Assembly (NCBI RefSeq): GCF_016757735.1
Contig: NZ_CP068439.1
Coordinates: 620,001 to 684,000 of the forward strand
Source: Aequorivita iocasae
Lineage (GTDB): Bacteria > Bacteroidota > Bacteroidia > Flavobacteriales > Flavobacteriaceae
Length of the DNA: 64,000 nt
Direction of reading: 5' to 3'
In this document: piece by piece, positions 28,711 through 36,997 of the stretch
Layout: every line of letters starts with the position of its first letter
How positions within the stretch are numbered: position 1 is the stretch's first letter
Made by a program: the position numbers and the translations under genes
The notes under the pieces: model-generated
Told to the model about the DNA's origin: nothing
What the model saw: only the letters and a program-made list of their open reading frames with translations
The model's database searches: none

Positions 28711-29667
28711 ATGATTGCCGTACCCCACAAAGCTAAACAATATCTGCTTGCCGCCGCCAAAGTTTTGGCGATTGCTATAACGTTTGGGTATATTTTTTTC
28801 AAATTGGAAAGCAATACAACATTAAGTTTTAAGGAGTTTACGGCGACTATTTTTTCCAAAGGGAATATTGCAATATATTCATTATTATTTTTTGGTTTTT
28901 TGGCAACCGCCAATTGGTTTTTTGAAATCTTAAAATGGCAAACTTTGGTTTCAACCTTTGAAAAAATAAATTTCAAAACAGCGCTTAAACAAAGTCTTGC
29001 ATCGCTTACGATTTCTTTGGCAACACCCAACCGCATTGGCGAATATGGTGCAAAAGCACTTTTTTTTGAAAGTAAGAATCGAAAAAAAATACTTTTGCTC
29101 CATTTCTTCTCAAGTGCGGCACAAATGCTTGTTACAAGCTTTTTTGGACTTTTTGGGCTCCTATATTTGTTGCGAAATTTTAATATAGACTTTTCGGTGT
29201 CCACACTTTGTTACTTTGGAATTGGCGTTATCTTACTTTTTGCAATCGCCTATTATTTTAAGGAAAAAGAACTTTTGCTAAAAGGTTTTTCAATAGCCAA
29301 AGTGATTCAGTTTTTCAAAAAAATTCCTTTTCAGATAAAGTTTAAAACTGTACTATTTTCAGTATTTCGATATATTATTTTCAGCAGTATGTTCTACGGT
29401 TTGCTGCTCTTTTTTAGTGCAAATATTACATTTTCAGAAGCTATCCCGCTCATTTTTGCAATGTACTTTTTAGTTTCCATCCTGCCCACCCTTTTCATTT
29501 TTGATGTAGTAATCCGCGGTGGTGTGGCGGTGTGGCTGTTTTCATTTGCCGGAGTGGCAGAGTTGGTTGTGCTGTCAACCGTGCTCGCAATGTGGTTATT
29601 AAATTTTGTGCTGCCATCGCTTTTGGGAAGTTTTTTCGTACTTACCTATCAACCCATCACACGATGA
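28711..29667 (+). CDS. Lysylphosphatidylglycerol synthase TM-domain-like (UPF0104) membrane protein
   Basis: 318 residues, mostly hydrophobic, with about eight predicted helices. It shows the pattern of the LPG synthase/UPF0104 flippase domain: LKQSLASLTISLATPNRIGEYGAK in the first third and STVLAMWLLNFVLPSLLGSF at the end. The catalytic soluble domain of MprF is absent, so it is more likely a lipid or polyprenol-linked substrate transporter. It overlaps the following glycosyltransferase by four bases (ATGA), which supports a joint role in lipid or glycan assembly. Confidence 0.82.
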   Translation: MIAVPHKAKQYLLAAAKVLAIAITFGYIFFKLESNTTLSFKEFTATIFSKGNIAIYSLLFFGFLATANWFFEILKWQTLVSTFEKINFKTALKQSLASLTISLATPNRIGEYGAKALFFESKNRKKILLLHFFSSAAQMLVTSFFGLFGLLYLLRNFNIDFSVSTLCYFGIGVILLFAIAYYFKEKELLLKGFSIAKVIQFFKKIPFQIKFKTVLFSVFRYIIFSSMFYGLLLFFSANITFSEAIPLIFAMYFLVSILPTLFIFDVVIRGGVAVWLFSFAGVAELVVLSTVLAMWLLNFVLPSLLGSFFVLTYQPITR

Positions 29668-30791
29668 TTTGGGCAATTCTGATACTTTTTGCAGCCTATT
29701 TGATTGCTATGGCGATTGTTGTTTACGGCTTCAAAAAAGTTAGTTTATTTAAAGCCGAAGAAATTGCTGCAAAGAGCCATTTCAGTATTGTAATTCCTTT
29801 TAGAAATGAAGCAGAAAACCTGCCAGTGCTTTTAAAAACTGTTGAAAATCTGAATTATCCAAGCAAAATGTTTGAGGTCATTTTTGTGAATGACGCTTCC
29901 GAAGATAATTCCGAAGCAATTATTTCTGAAGCTATAGAAAAAAGCAAGTTTTCAACAAAAATTCTTCAAAACAAACGCTTTTCAAATTCACCCAAAAAAG
30001 ATGCTATTTCTGAAGCGATAAAAAACTCAAACTTTGAATGGATTGTAACAACCGATGCAGATTGCGAGCTTCCAAAAAACTGGCTAAAAACCCTTGACGC
30101 GTTTATTCAAAAAAACAATCCTATGATGGTTTGCGGCCCGGTAATCTACAAATCAAACGGAAATTTTATTGAAAGCTTTCAACAACGCGACGGTTTTAGT
30201 TTGCAGGCTGTAACTATTGGTAGCTTTGGAATGAGGCGCCCTTTGCTATGTAATGGTGCAAACTTAGCTTACAAAAAAGATGTCTTTTTTGAGATAAACG
30301 GTTTTTCGGGAAACGACCACATTGCTAGCGGTGATGATATTTTTCTGTTGGAAAAGATGAAAAAACGCTTTCCAAGGCAAGTTCAGTTTTTAAAATCAAA
30401 AGAAGTCATCGTTTCCACAAAACCACAACAAACCTGGAAAAATGTTTTAAATCAACGGATTCGTTGGGCTTCAAAAACTTCAAAACAGAAAAGTACAACA
30501 TCCTTACTTTTGGGAGGGTTGGTATTTTTGGTAAACATTTCAGTTTTGGCAATTCCACTTTTAATGGTCTTTCATTCTGAAAATGCGCTGCTTTATGCCT
30601 CTTTGCTTTTTATCAAAATAATTACGGATTATATAATTGTGAGGCAAGCTGCAATCTTTTTTGGCAGAAAAATTATGTTTTGGAAATTTCTGTGGCTACC
30701 TTTTGTGTATGCCTCGATTGTTGTGTATGTAGTTTTCGGAAGCTTTGGCGGAAACTATTCCTGGAAGGGGCGAACCTTTGAAAAACAATGA
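29664..30791 (+). CDS. Membrane glycosyltransferase family 2
   Basis: 375 residues from the ATG at 29664, which overlaps the previous stop. An N-terminal membrane helix (1-22) is followed by a GT-A domain: SIVIPFRNEAENLPVLLKTV, FVNDASEDNSE, the DxD-like TTDADCELPKNW, and QRIRWASK (the Q-x-x-R-W motif of processive GT2 enzymes). Three C-terminal helices follow (about 285-370). The Q-x-x-R-W motif suggests a processive or lipid-linked synthase; the sugar and acceptor are unknown. The frame continues upstream to 29532, but that part lies inside the flippase-like gene. Confidence 0.88.
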   Translation: MIWAILILFAAYLIAMAIVVYGFKKVSLFKAEEIAAKSHFSIVIPFRNEAENLPVLLKTVENLNYPSKMFEVIFVNDASEDNSEAIISEAIEKSKFSTKILQNKRFSNSPKKDAISEAIKNSNFEWIVTTDADCELPKNWLKTLDAFIQKNNPMMVCGPVIYKSNGNFIESFQQRDGFSLQAVTIGSFGMRRPLLCNGANLAYKKDVFFEINGFSGNDHIASGDDIFLLEKMKKRFPRQVQFLKSKEVIVSTKPQQTWKNVLNQRIRWASKTSKQKSTTSLLLGGLVFLVNISVLAIPLLMVFHSENALLYASLLFIKIITDYIIVRQAAIFFGRKIMFWKFLWLPFVYASIVVYVVFGSFGGNYSWKGRTFEKQ

Positions 30792-30839
30792 TAAATTGAT
30801 TTAATTTTTTACCTTAGCCATACTTTAAAATCCGCCCTT

Positions 30840-31718
30840 ATGAAATCGCTTTTCCCCATTTTAGCTTTGTTTCTCATTCTTTCGGTAGGAACGCTACAAG
30901 CGCAGCAGCAATATACCGTGGATGGCCAGACTTATACTTTGAATACCGAAGTTGAGGGTACACTCACTTTGCTTTGGAATACAATAGATGGTGAATATCG
31001 CTATTTTTCAAAAAAGGGCAGCGATATTGTGGAGCTTAAAAACACCAAACAAAACGGTGACTATCAAGAAGAGTACAAAAAAACGTTGGAGCAACAAACT
31101 GCCGATGCAGTGGTTTCTACTGAGAAAGTAAACCTCACACTACCCAGTCTTCGCTCCTTTTTTGTGGAATATAACAAAAAGAAAGACCCAAATTTTAGCA
31201 ATGTGGAAGAATCCATTGATTTGCAGTTTCGGCTTGGGGCTTTTGTAGGGATAACAAATAGTGTTTATACCTTAAACCCAACAAACGAATTGCAGCCTAT
31301 TGCTGGTGTAGATTTAGAATTGATTGATAATGTTAAGTTGCGAAGACATTCTATTGTCTTCCGGTTTAAACAAATATTTGAAAGCAGCGAATACAAATAT
31401 TCTGCTTCGCAGCTGTCATTAAATTATCGTTTTAAATTTGTAAAAACACCAAAGTTTGATGCCTTTATAAATACAAAATTTGCATCATTGACTTTTTCAA
31501 GCCGAGAATATACAGTCATCCCCTTGGGAGGATCGGCTATTGTGAATAAAGAATCCGGCAGTGATTTTAACGCTCCAGTAACCTTCGGTCTCGGCGCCGA
31601 TTATAAGGTTGGCAATGGTTATATCACCTTTAATTATAACGATATCGTGGGTTTAAACGTTGAGAGCAACGATGAATTTCCAGTAGATTTTACGCTTGGT
31701 TATAAATTCAACCTCTAA
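30840..31718 (+). CDS. Exported outer-membrane-type protein, unknown
   Basis: 292 residues with a signal peptide (1-22, ending LQAQQ). An N-terminal region of about 100 residues is followed by alternating hydrophobic/polar strands with aromatic ends (LQFRLGAFVGITNSVY, SQLSLNYRFKFVK, DFTLGYKFNL). This fits an 8- to 10-stranded beta-barrel ending in an aromatic-rich final strand. No specific family is recognised. Its stop abuts that of the convergent lipoprotein gene directly. Confidence 0.72.
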   Translation: MKSLFPILALFLILSVGTLQAQQQYTVDGQTYTLNTEVEGTLTLLWNTIDGEYRYFSKKGSDIVELKNTKQNGDYQEEYKKTLEQQTADAVVSTEKVNLTLPSLRSFFVEYNKKKDPNFSNVEESIDLQFRLGAFVGITNSVYTLNPTNELQPIAGVDLELIDNVKLRRHSIVFRFKQIFESSEYKYSASQLSLNYRFKFVKTPKFDAFINTKFASLTFSSREYTVIPLGGSAIVNKESGSDFNAPVTFGLGADYKVGNGYITFNYNDIVGLNVESNDEFPVDFTLGYKFNL

Positions 31719-32198
31719 TCAATTTGTTTGAATGACGACTGGTAAGGTGAATTGGGTTTTCACAGGAATTCCTCGTTTATAGGCGGGAGCTACAGGCTTT
31801 AGCGAATCGATACTTTGTAAAATCCACATTTCCATATCGGGAAATTCCTTTTGAAGTAAGGTGTCCATTTTTATATTGAGGATGGAAAGCTGGCCGGTGC
31901 TACTCACTTCAAAATTCACTTTTATCGTATCGTAAACTTCCCGCACGGCAACCATTTCATCATGGCTTATGGATTGGTACAAATGTGTATTGATTGTGTT
32001 TATAAAACAATCTTTCTGTTGGGGTTTTTCTAAAATGTTTTCGCAGTTGGAAAAAGAAGGATATCTGTCCACGTCTTTCCAATCAATGGTTTTTATTTCT
32101 TCTTTGTAAATTTCTTCGGAAGAAACTTTTTCGGTCTCAAAAAACTGGCAGGAAGTTACCAGCAGTAGTATAAAAACCAAATGGAAGTGCTTTATCAT
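31719..32198 (-). CDS. TonB-C-like lipoprotein
   Basis: 159 residues. A lipoprotein signal (HLVFILLLVTSC, Cys at 17) is followed by a linker and a domain similar in plan to the C-terminal part of the M56 protein upstream. Both have a YPSF/YPGC-type motif with SNCENILEKPQQKDCFIN, then IKVNFEVSSTGQLSILNIKM, and a final TQFTLPVVIQ strand, as in TonB C-terminal domains of Bacteroidota. It is probably a paralogous derivative of the M56 tail. It is separated from that gene by a terminator. Confidence 0.7.
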   Translation of the reverse strand: MIKHFHLVFILLLVTSCQFFETEKVSSEEIYKEEIKTIDWKDVDRYPSFSNCENILEKPQQKDCFINTINTHLYQSISHDEMVAVREVYDTIKVNFEVSSTGQLSILNIKMDTLLQKEFPDMEMWILQSIDSLKPVAPAYKRGIPVKTQFTLPVVIQTN

Positions 32199-32270
32199 TT
32201 CAGAAATAAATTCTACTTTGAAAAGTACAAATTTATTGAAACTTACGGGGTTGAAGCTTACTGTTATTTA

Positions 32271-32304
32271 AAAAATAAAAAAGCCGAAGAAAAACTTCGG
32301 CTTT
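32271..32304 (-). terminator. Rho-independent terminator of the BlaI/M56 operon
   Basis: AAAGCCGAAG and CTTCGGCTTT form a 10-bp stem with a 5-nt loop on the minus strand, followed by a T-rich run. It lies 21 bp after the M56 stop. Confidence 0.85.
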
Positions 32305-32324
32305 AAAATTATGTAGTTAAAATT

Positions 32325-33740
32325 TTATTGAACTTCAAAAACAATGGGTAAAGAATAGAGCACGCCCACTTTTTCACCTTTCTGCTCGCCGGGCTGCATT
32401 TGTGGGAGCTTTTCAATGATTCGAAGGGCCTCTGCCTCAAGTTCTGGTTTTGGAGCTTTTGCTTTTACGTCCACAATATTTCCCGATTTATCAATTTTAA
32501 ATTGAACAACTATGCGTTGTCTGCCCGGGAGGCCCAAATCCTTCCCGAGTTTGGTGTTAAAATTTTCGCCAACAAAGGCACTGATACGTTCCGTGAAACA
32601 TTTCTTCAAGGTTTCATTATCGCCCGAACAACCAGGGTAGGTTGGTACTCTCTCTATTTCGGAAAAAGCCACGGACATATCTCCCTCTCCTTCGGTTTCA
32701 TTCAAATATTCCTGGACAGAAGTATAAACTTTGTCTCCGGGCTGTGCTTCTGTAGTAAGCAATTTTAGCGCTTTTTCTTCCTCAGGTGTCATCTCGCCTT
32801 TTTTCATAATGGCTTCGGCCAGCTCGTTTATTTTATTCATTACTTCAGAGTCCGACTGTTGTACTGTTTGGGTTGCCTCTGTTTTGGGTTCATTGCTGCA
32901 CGCAGTGTAAATTAACATGGCGCAAATTGCTGGTAAAAGCAGTAAATACTTTAATTGCGCTGCTTTTCTTGATTTTGATTTTTGTAACATACTGATTCGT
33001 TTTTTGATTAATGATTGATTGAAAAATGTATTGATGAATGAAATTTTTTCGGTTTGGAATACTTCAGAAAGTAGGTTTTGATAGTATTGTTTTTTATCAT
33101 TTTCGGCAGTAAGCTTTTCATCGGCAATAAACTCGTGCAGGGTAGCCATTCGGTTTTGAAATACATAGATGAGTGGGTTGAACCAAAAAATGATGCGGAG
33201 GATTTCAAAAAAAAGTAAGTCCAACGTATGTTTTTGCTGAATATGTATTTTTTCGTGGGCAACAATACTGCTTCTCTTTTCTTCGGAAATGTTTTCTCCT
33301 AAATATATAGTGTTGAAAAAGGAGAAAGCCGTATCTGTCTTCGGCAGTATCTTCAGTTTTAAACCATCAAAATAAGCTGTATTTCCAGACAGGTATATTT
33401 TTGTGATTCTAAAAATTTTCCAAAAGAAAATTACCGCACTTAGTGCAATTCCCAAAAGCCATAAATCCAACAAGCTTGGAAGCCAAAACGAAGTTGCATT
33501 TGGAATTGCTTCTGAAATAGTATCTCCAACAACAACCGCAGGTAACTGAACCATATATTCCTTCGGAATGCTTTTCTGAATGAAGTCAACACTTATAAAG
33601 GGCAACGCCGTGCCCAAAATTGGCGTAAGCAATAAATAGATCCTGTTTAAATTGAAAAATGTTTCTTTTTTTAAAAAGAACTCGTATACCGCTAAAAACA
33701 ATACTTGAAAAACGAGTATCTGTATGAGTGAATGTATCAT
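32325..33740 (-). CDS. M56 (BlaR1-like) peptidase-TonB fusion
   Basis: 471 residues. Membrane helices lie at about 4-22, 33-52, 92-110 and 268-285, with a cytoplasmic M56 metallopeptidase loop carrying AHEKIHIQQKH (zinc motif HExxH, H162-H166). After the last helix a periplasmic part has a Glu/Thr-rich linker and a TonB-C-like domain (about 380-471, ending LYSLPIVFEVQ). The penicillin-sensor domain of BlaR1 is missing. In the BlaI/BlaR pattern the peptidase would respond to a periplasmic or envelope signal and inactivate the repressor; the signal here is unknown. It overlaps the BlaI stop as ATGA. Confidence 0.88.
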   Translation of the reverse strand: MIHSLIQILVFQVLFLAVYEFFLKKETFFNLNRIYLLLTPILGTALPFISVDFIQKSIPKEYMVQLPAVVVGDTISEAIPNATSFWLPSLLDLWLLGIALSAVIFFWKIFRITKIYLSGNTAYFDGLKLKILPKTDTAFSFFNTIYLGENISEEKRSSIVAHEKIHIQQKHTLDLLFFEILRIIFWFNPLIYVFQNRMATLHEFIADEKLTAENDKKQYYQNLLSEVFQTEKISFINTFFNQSLIKKRISMLQKSKSRKAAQLKYLLLLPAICAMLIYTACSNEPKTEATQTVQQSDSEVMNKINELAEAIMKKGEMTPEEEKALKLLTTEAQPGDKVYTSVQEYLNETEGEGDMSVAFSEIERVPTYPGCSGDNETLKKCFTERISAFVGENFNTKLGKDLGLPGRQRIVVQFKIDKSGNIVDVKAKAPKPELEAEALRIIEKLPQMQPGEQKGEKVGVLYSLPIVFEVQ

Positions 33741-34105
33741 TTTTCGGTCTTTTCAGAATTAATTTCATTCATGATGGCTTCCATTTCCTGAATGCTGATA
33801 TCATTTTTTTTCATAAAAAAAGAAACCATACTTTTAAAGGAACCTTGAAAGTAGCCGTCCATCAATTTATTAAGGGATTGGTTGCTATATTCCGTTTTCT
33901 TCACCTTTGGAAAATAAATATGGCCCCGCCCTTCTTTTCTATAATCCACAAAATCCTTGCTTTCAAGAATTCGGACAATGGTGGAGACCGTATTATAGGC
34001 AGGCTTTGGCTCGGGCAATTGTTCTATAATTGAGGCAACATTGGCTTCTTCCAAATCCCAAAGGATTTGCATAATATCTTCTTCTGCTTTTGTTAATTGT
34101 TTCAT
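33737..34105 (-). CDS. BlaI/MecI/CopY-family transcriptional repressor
   Basis: 122 residues from the ATG at 34105, the usual BlaI length. A winged helix includes LTKAEEDIMQILWDLEEANV and PAYNTVSTIVRILESKDFV, with the conserved wing KEGRGHIYFPKV. The C-terminal helices (about 75-120) serve dimerisation. The open frame reaches 34129, but a -7 box covers 34127-34134, which makes 34105 the start. A 30-bp palindrome at 34145-34174 is the likely autoregulatory operator. Confidence 0.92.
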   Translation of the reverse strand: MKQLTKAEEDIMQILWDLEEANVASIIEQLPEPKPAYNTVSTIVRILESKDFVDYRKEGRGHIYFPKVKKTEYSNQSLNKLMDGYFQGSFKSMVSFFMKKNDISIQEMEAIMNEINSEKTEK

Positions 34106-34126
34106 TGCTTGGGTAATTTTATTTTC

Positions 34127-34134
34127 CAAATATA
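34127..34134 (-). promoter_or_regulatory. -7 box TATATTTG of the BlaI-M56 operon
   Basis: Perfect TAnnTTTG match on the minus strand, 21 bp upstream of the ATG at 34105. The palindromic operator begins 10 bp further upstream, where the -33 element should lie, so a bound repressor would block polymerase. Confidence 0.5.
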
Positions 34135-34144
34135 ACTAAAAAAA

Positions 34145-34174
34145 TAGTTTAAACTAAATATTTAGTTTAAACTA
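34145..34174. promoter_or_regulatory. Palindromic operator for the BlaI-family repressor
   Basis: Two copies of the 12-bp palindrome TAGTTTAAACTA (34145-34156 and 34163-34174) are separated by AATATT, giving a perfect 30-bp palindrome. It sits at the -33 region of the blaI promoter. BlaI-type dimers bind such dyads, although the classical core is TACA-TGTA; the core here differs. Confidence 0.7.
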
Positions 34175-34186
34175 GTATAAAAAAAC

Positions 34187-34212
34187 CTCCCAGTTTATAT
34201 TTACTATGAGGC
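34187..34212 (-). terminator. Possible terminator of the nitroreductase gene
   Basis: On the minus strand GCCTC pairs with GGGAGG across a loop of about 15 nt and runs into seven T. Stem is short, so moderate. Confidence 0.45.
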
Positions 34213-34235
34213 TTTCTTTTTTTTAGAAGTGGCTT

Positions 34236-34790
34236 TTACACCCAAACAGTTTTTTCTTCAATACTGCTATTGCGTACGCCTTCGGGTAAATCTCCATCAT
34301 ATTTTCCCAAGTAGAAAAAACCGAGGCATTGCTCTCCTTCTTCCAATTGAATGAATTTGTCCATATACTTTAAAATGCCAGGAGAAGCCCAATAAGCGCC
34401 AATATGCATGTCGTGTGCCGTAAGCCACATGTTCTGCACCGCCATTGCTGTTGCGGCAATTTCTTCCCATTCTGGAATGCTTTCCTTTGGGTCGCGCTGC
34501 ATACAGATAGCTATTACACAACCTGCCTTAACCGGATTGTCCATAAATTTATTGTATGTGAATTCTGAAAAATTCTCGGTAGTTTGTTTGTAGGTTTCGG
34601 CAAGGAATTTTCCCAAAGCAACTTGAGATACCCCATGAAAAATTTTGAAGCGCCAAGGTTCCGTACGTTTATGTGTAGGCGCCCAATTTGCACTTTCAAG
34701 TATGCTTAAAATTTCTTCTTTGGTAATGGGCTGATTGTTGTATTGTGCAGGAAAAACCGCTCGGCGGTTCTTTATAAGGTCTAAAATCAT
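34236..34790 (-). CDS. Nitroreductase-family FMN oxidoreductase
   Basis: 184 residues, the size of small YdjA-like nitroreductases. FMN-binding features: IKNRRAVFPAQYNNQPI at the N-terminus, SANWAPTHKRTEPWRFKIF, MAVQNMWLTAHDMHIGAYWAS and the C-terminal FFYLGKYDGDLPEGVR. It reduces nitro compounds, quinones or similar substrates with NAD(P)H; the physiological substrate is unknown. Single gene with a weak terminator behind. Confidence 0.9.
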   Translation of the reverse strand: MILDLIKNRRAVFPAQYNNQPITKEEILSILESANWAPTHKRTEPWRFKIFHGVSQVALGKFLAETYKQTTENFSEFTYNKFMDNPVKAGCVIAICMQRDPKESIPEWEEIAATAMAVQNMWLTAHDMHIGAYWASPGILKYMDKFIQLEEGEQCLGFFYLGKYDGDLPEGVRNSSIEEKTVWV

Positions 34791-34844
34791 TTGTTATAAT
34801 TTGGGACGTGAAGATAATAAAAGCCCTCCTGAAAAAAAACAATT

Positions 34845-36911
34845 TTAATTGAATGTGGGAACTTTAAAAATAATTTTTTGCTGTAGTAAAACATCTGCCA
34901 CCAACTTAAGATCTCCGCTCAATGGCATTTCCGAAATCTTATTGGTAAGCAACTTTTCTACCTCCGTTTTCATTTCTGAACTATGGTACTCCAATAACAA
35001 TTCGTTTTCTCCCAATTTAATAAGGCAGTCCTTTTTTCCAAACTCCATTGAAGCTTGGGGGTTTGGGATAAGCCTAGCTTCATAATTGGGGTACGCTTCC
35101 TGCAGGACGTTATAAAGTGCTTCTAGCACCCTATTTTCGGTCACAGAGGTTAAACAGATCCTGTGGCCACAATTTAAAATAACATCATAATTGCATTTTA
35201 GGTTGCACACGCCCTTTTTACCCCATATAAGTTGGTTGTGTTGTGCAAAACTCCCCCAACTTCCGGGACCGGTGGGGCCATAGATTCCCACAGAAGGCAC
35301 ATTAAAAGCTCCTGCCACGTGTGTTATGCCTGCATCGTTGCCAATATGGAACAGTGCACCAGCCATAGTTTCGCCAACCTCAACCATCCCTCCAGTGATA
35401 AGTTCCACATGAGGCAATGGTTTGCTAAAATGTTTTTCAATATCAGGATCATCGGGGCCCATAATAACTTTGCAATCCAAATGTGGAAAGATTTCCGCCA
35501 ACATTTCAATCAACACGGCATACTTTTCAGTGGGCCATATCTTTAACAAAAACCCAGCGCCGTGGTGTATGACAAAATACGGTTTATCCAAATCTTTATT
35601 ATTTTCAAAATAGGGATAGCTTTCCAAATGATTGTCTATATCAATATGAAGTTTTGAAACTGTATCTATATAATGCTGAATGGCGTGCTGCTTTACTTTT
35701 TTATGGGTTGGATATTTTAGTGCGTGCGGCAAATCGTACCCTCGGAAAGCTGGATAATTGCCCAGTTCATAAATATTATCATAATTGGATTCACCATCAC
35801 GCGCGTCGGTTTCACTCAACACTTTAACACCCTTTAAATGTTTGCCGAAAAAATCTACCAGCCTTGGCGCTACCGCAAAATGAAGCTCTTCAGAAACCTT
35901 GGCGAGTTTGTATATTGCCGGGATGGCAAAGAAAATATCGCCTAAACCCCCGTAACTTTTATAGACCAAAACTTTCTTGAGTTTCGGAGCTTGGATGTTT
36001 TCTGAATTGTTCAGTATTTCAGCAACTGCAGCCCAAAAATTTTCGGGTGCCTGCTGCATTTCGGCTTTAGCCTTTTCAAAATTATCAGGATAAAAATCAA
36101 AAGAAAAAGTTCCTATTCTATCGTTTGAAAGAATTTCACAACCTGAAAGAAATGCTTCTGCAGCAAGTCTTCCCGAAGGTTCGGGCCATACGGGCTTGCA
36201 AATAAACTGTTTTGTCTTTCCAAGAATCTCAAGCACTTCGGTATTTGAAATGGGGTCATGGAAAGTCATGTTGTTTGGCATTTCACGACGCAAACGGTTT
36301 TTTCCGAATACTTTAAAATTTATATGAGGATGGTCTTCGGCATAGGTAACATACTCGTGGCCACCTTTTAAAAAGTTGAGATCGCCAAAAAACGGAATGG
36401 TTTCTTCGTTTTTTTCTTCGGAAGGTTTTAGCTGGGAAACATCTACGGTGGGTGGCATGATTAAATGATTTGCGACTGCTTCGCCATAAAAGTCGAAATG
36501 TGACTGATAATGTTTTGGGGATTGAAAAATATTTAAAGCGGCGCCGGAAAACAGCTTTCTGAAAAGGTGAAATTTATCTGGGTTGCAACAGTTTCGGATG
36601 TTGTAATCTACGGTACACAAAATATTTCGGCGTACACAGAAATTATAATCGTATTCCACTTTGATGTACGGAACTTGCTGAGAAAGAAGATGTTTCGCTA
36701 AGTCTAGCTCAAAATGACAGCGGGAGGTACTGTTTAAAACTACTAAATCTGTTTTTGAAATTTTGGATTTAGTTTCTTCAAAATTTTTAAGAAAATCCAC
36801 TGCAACGTAATATTCTTTTCTTTCCCCCAATGCCATCAATTCCTTAATGGTAAGTTCTGCACCGCGGGGTGTTTCCAAAAATGTGTCGTGAAGAAAGAAT
36901 ATTTTTTTCAA
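34845..36911 (-). CDS. Double glycosyltransferase: GT-B domain fused to GT9 (heptosyltransferase-like)
   Basis: 688 residues. Residues 1-300 look like a GT-B glycosyltransferase: GAELTIKELMALGERKEY at the front and PVWPEPSGRLAAEAFLSGCE as the nucleotide-sugar-binding glycine/glutamate region. Residues about 310-600 form a GT9/ADP-heptose transferase-like unit: VYKSYGGLGDIFFAIPAIYKL, FVIHHGAG and the donor motif GNDAGITHVAGAFNVPSVG, followed by GPTGPGSWG and a CNLKCNYDVILNCGHRIC cysteine cluster. The last 85 residues are an unassigned alpha/beta tail. It probably builds a surface glycan or LPS-like core. The start seems to be TTG (36909-36911); no ATG precedes residue 26 and the N-terminal strand IFFLHDTF looks genuine. 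Confidence 0.84.
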   Translation of the reverse strand: MKKIFFLHDTFLETPRGAELTIKELMALGERKEYYVAVDFLKNFEETKSKISKTDLVVLNSTSRCHFELDLAKHLLSQQVPYIKVEYDYNFCVRRNILCTVDYNIRNCCNPDKFHLFRKLFSGAALNIFQSPKHYQSHFDFYGEAVANHLIMPPTVDVSQLKPSEEKNEETIPFFGDLNFLKGGHEYVTYAEDHPHINFKVFGKNRLRREMPNNMTFHDPISNTEVLEILGKTKQFICKPVWPEPSGRLAAEAFLSGCEILSNDRIGTFSFDFYPDNFEKAKAEMQQAPENFWAAVAEILNNSENIQAPKLKKVLVYKSYGGLGDIFFAIPAIYKLAKVSEELHFAVAPRLVDFFGKHLKGVKVLSETDARDGESNYDNIYELGNYPAFRGYDLPHALKYPTHKKVKQHAIQHYIDTVSKLHIDIDNHLESYPYFENNKDLDKPYFVIHHGAGFLLKIWPTEKYAVLIEMLAEIFPHLDCKVIMGPDDPDIEKHFSKPLPHVELITGGMVEVGETMAGALFHIGNDAGITHVAGAFNVPSVGIYGPTGPGSWGSFAQHNQLIWGKKGVCNLKCNYDVILNCGHRICLTSVTENRVLEALYNVLQEAYPNYEARLIPNPQASMEFGKKDCLIKLGENELLLEYHSSEMKTEVEKLLTNKISEMPLSGDLKLVADVLLQQKIIFKVPTFN

Positions 36912-36997
36912 AATGAAAGAAGGGGTTAAATAAAATTGGACATTTCCATAAAAGATTTAGAGAAATGTCCAATCAAACATATAAAACAACAAACAGA

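Noticed and set aside
28695-29204. 169-residue minus-strand frame opposite the flippase-like gene
   Set aside because: The plus-strand frame encodes a clear multi-helix membrane protein linked by ATGA to the GT2 gene; the reverse frame is a shadow.
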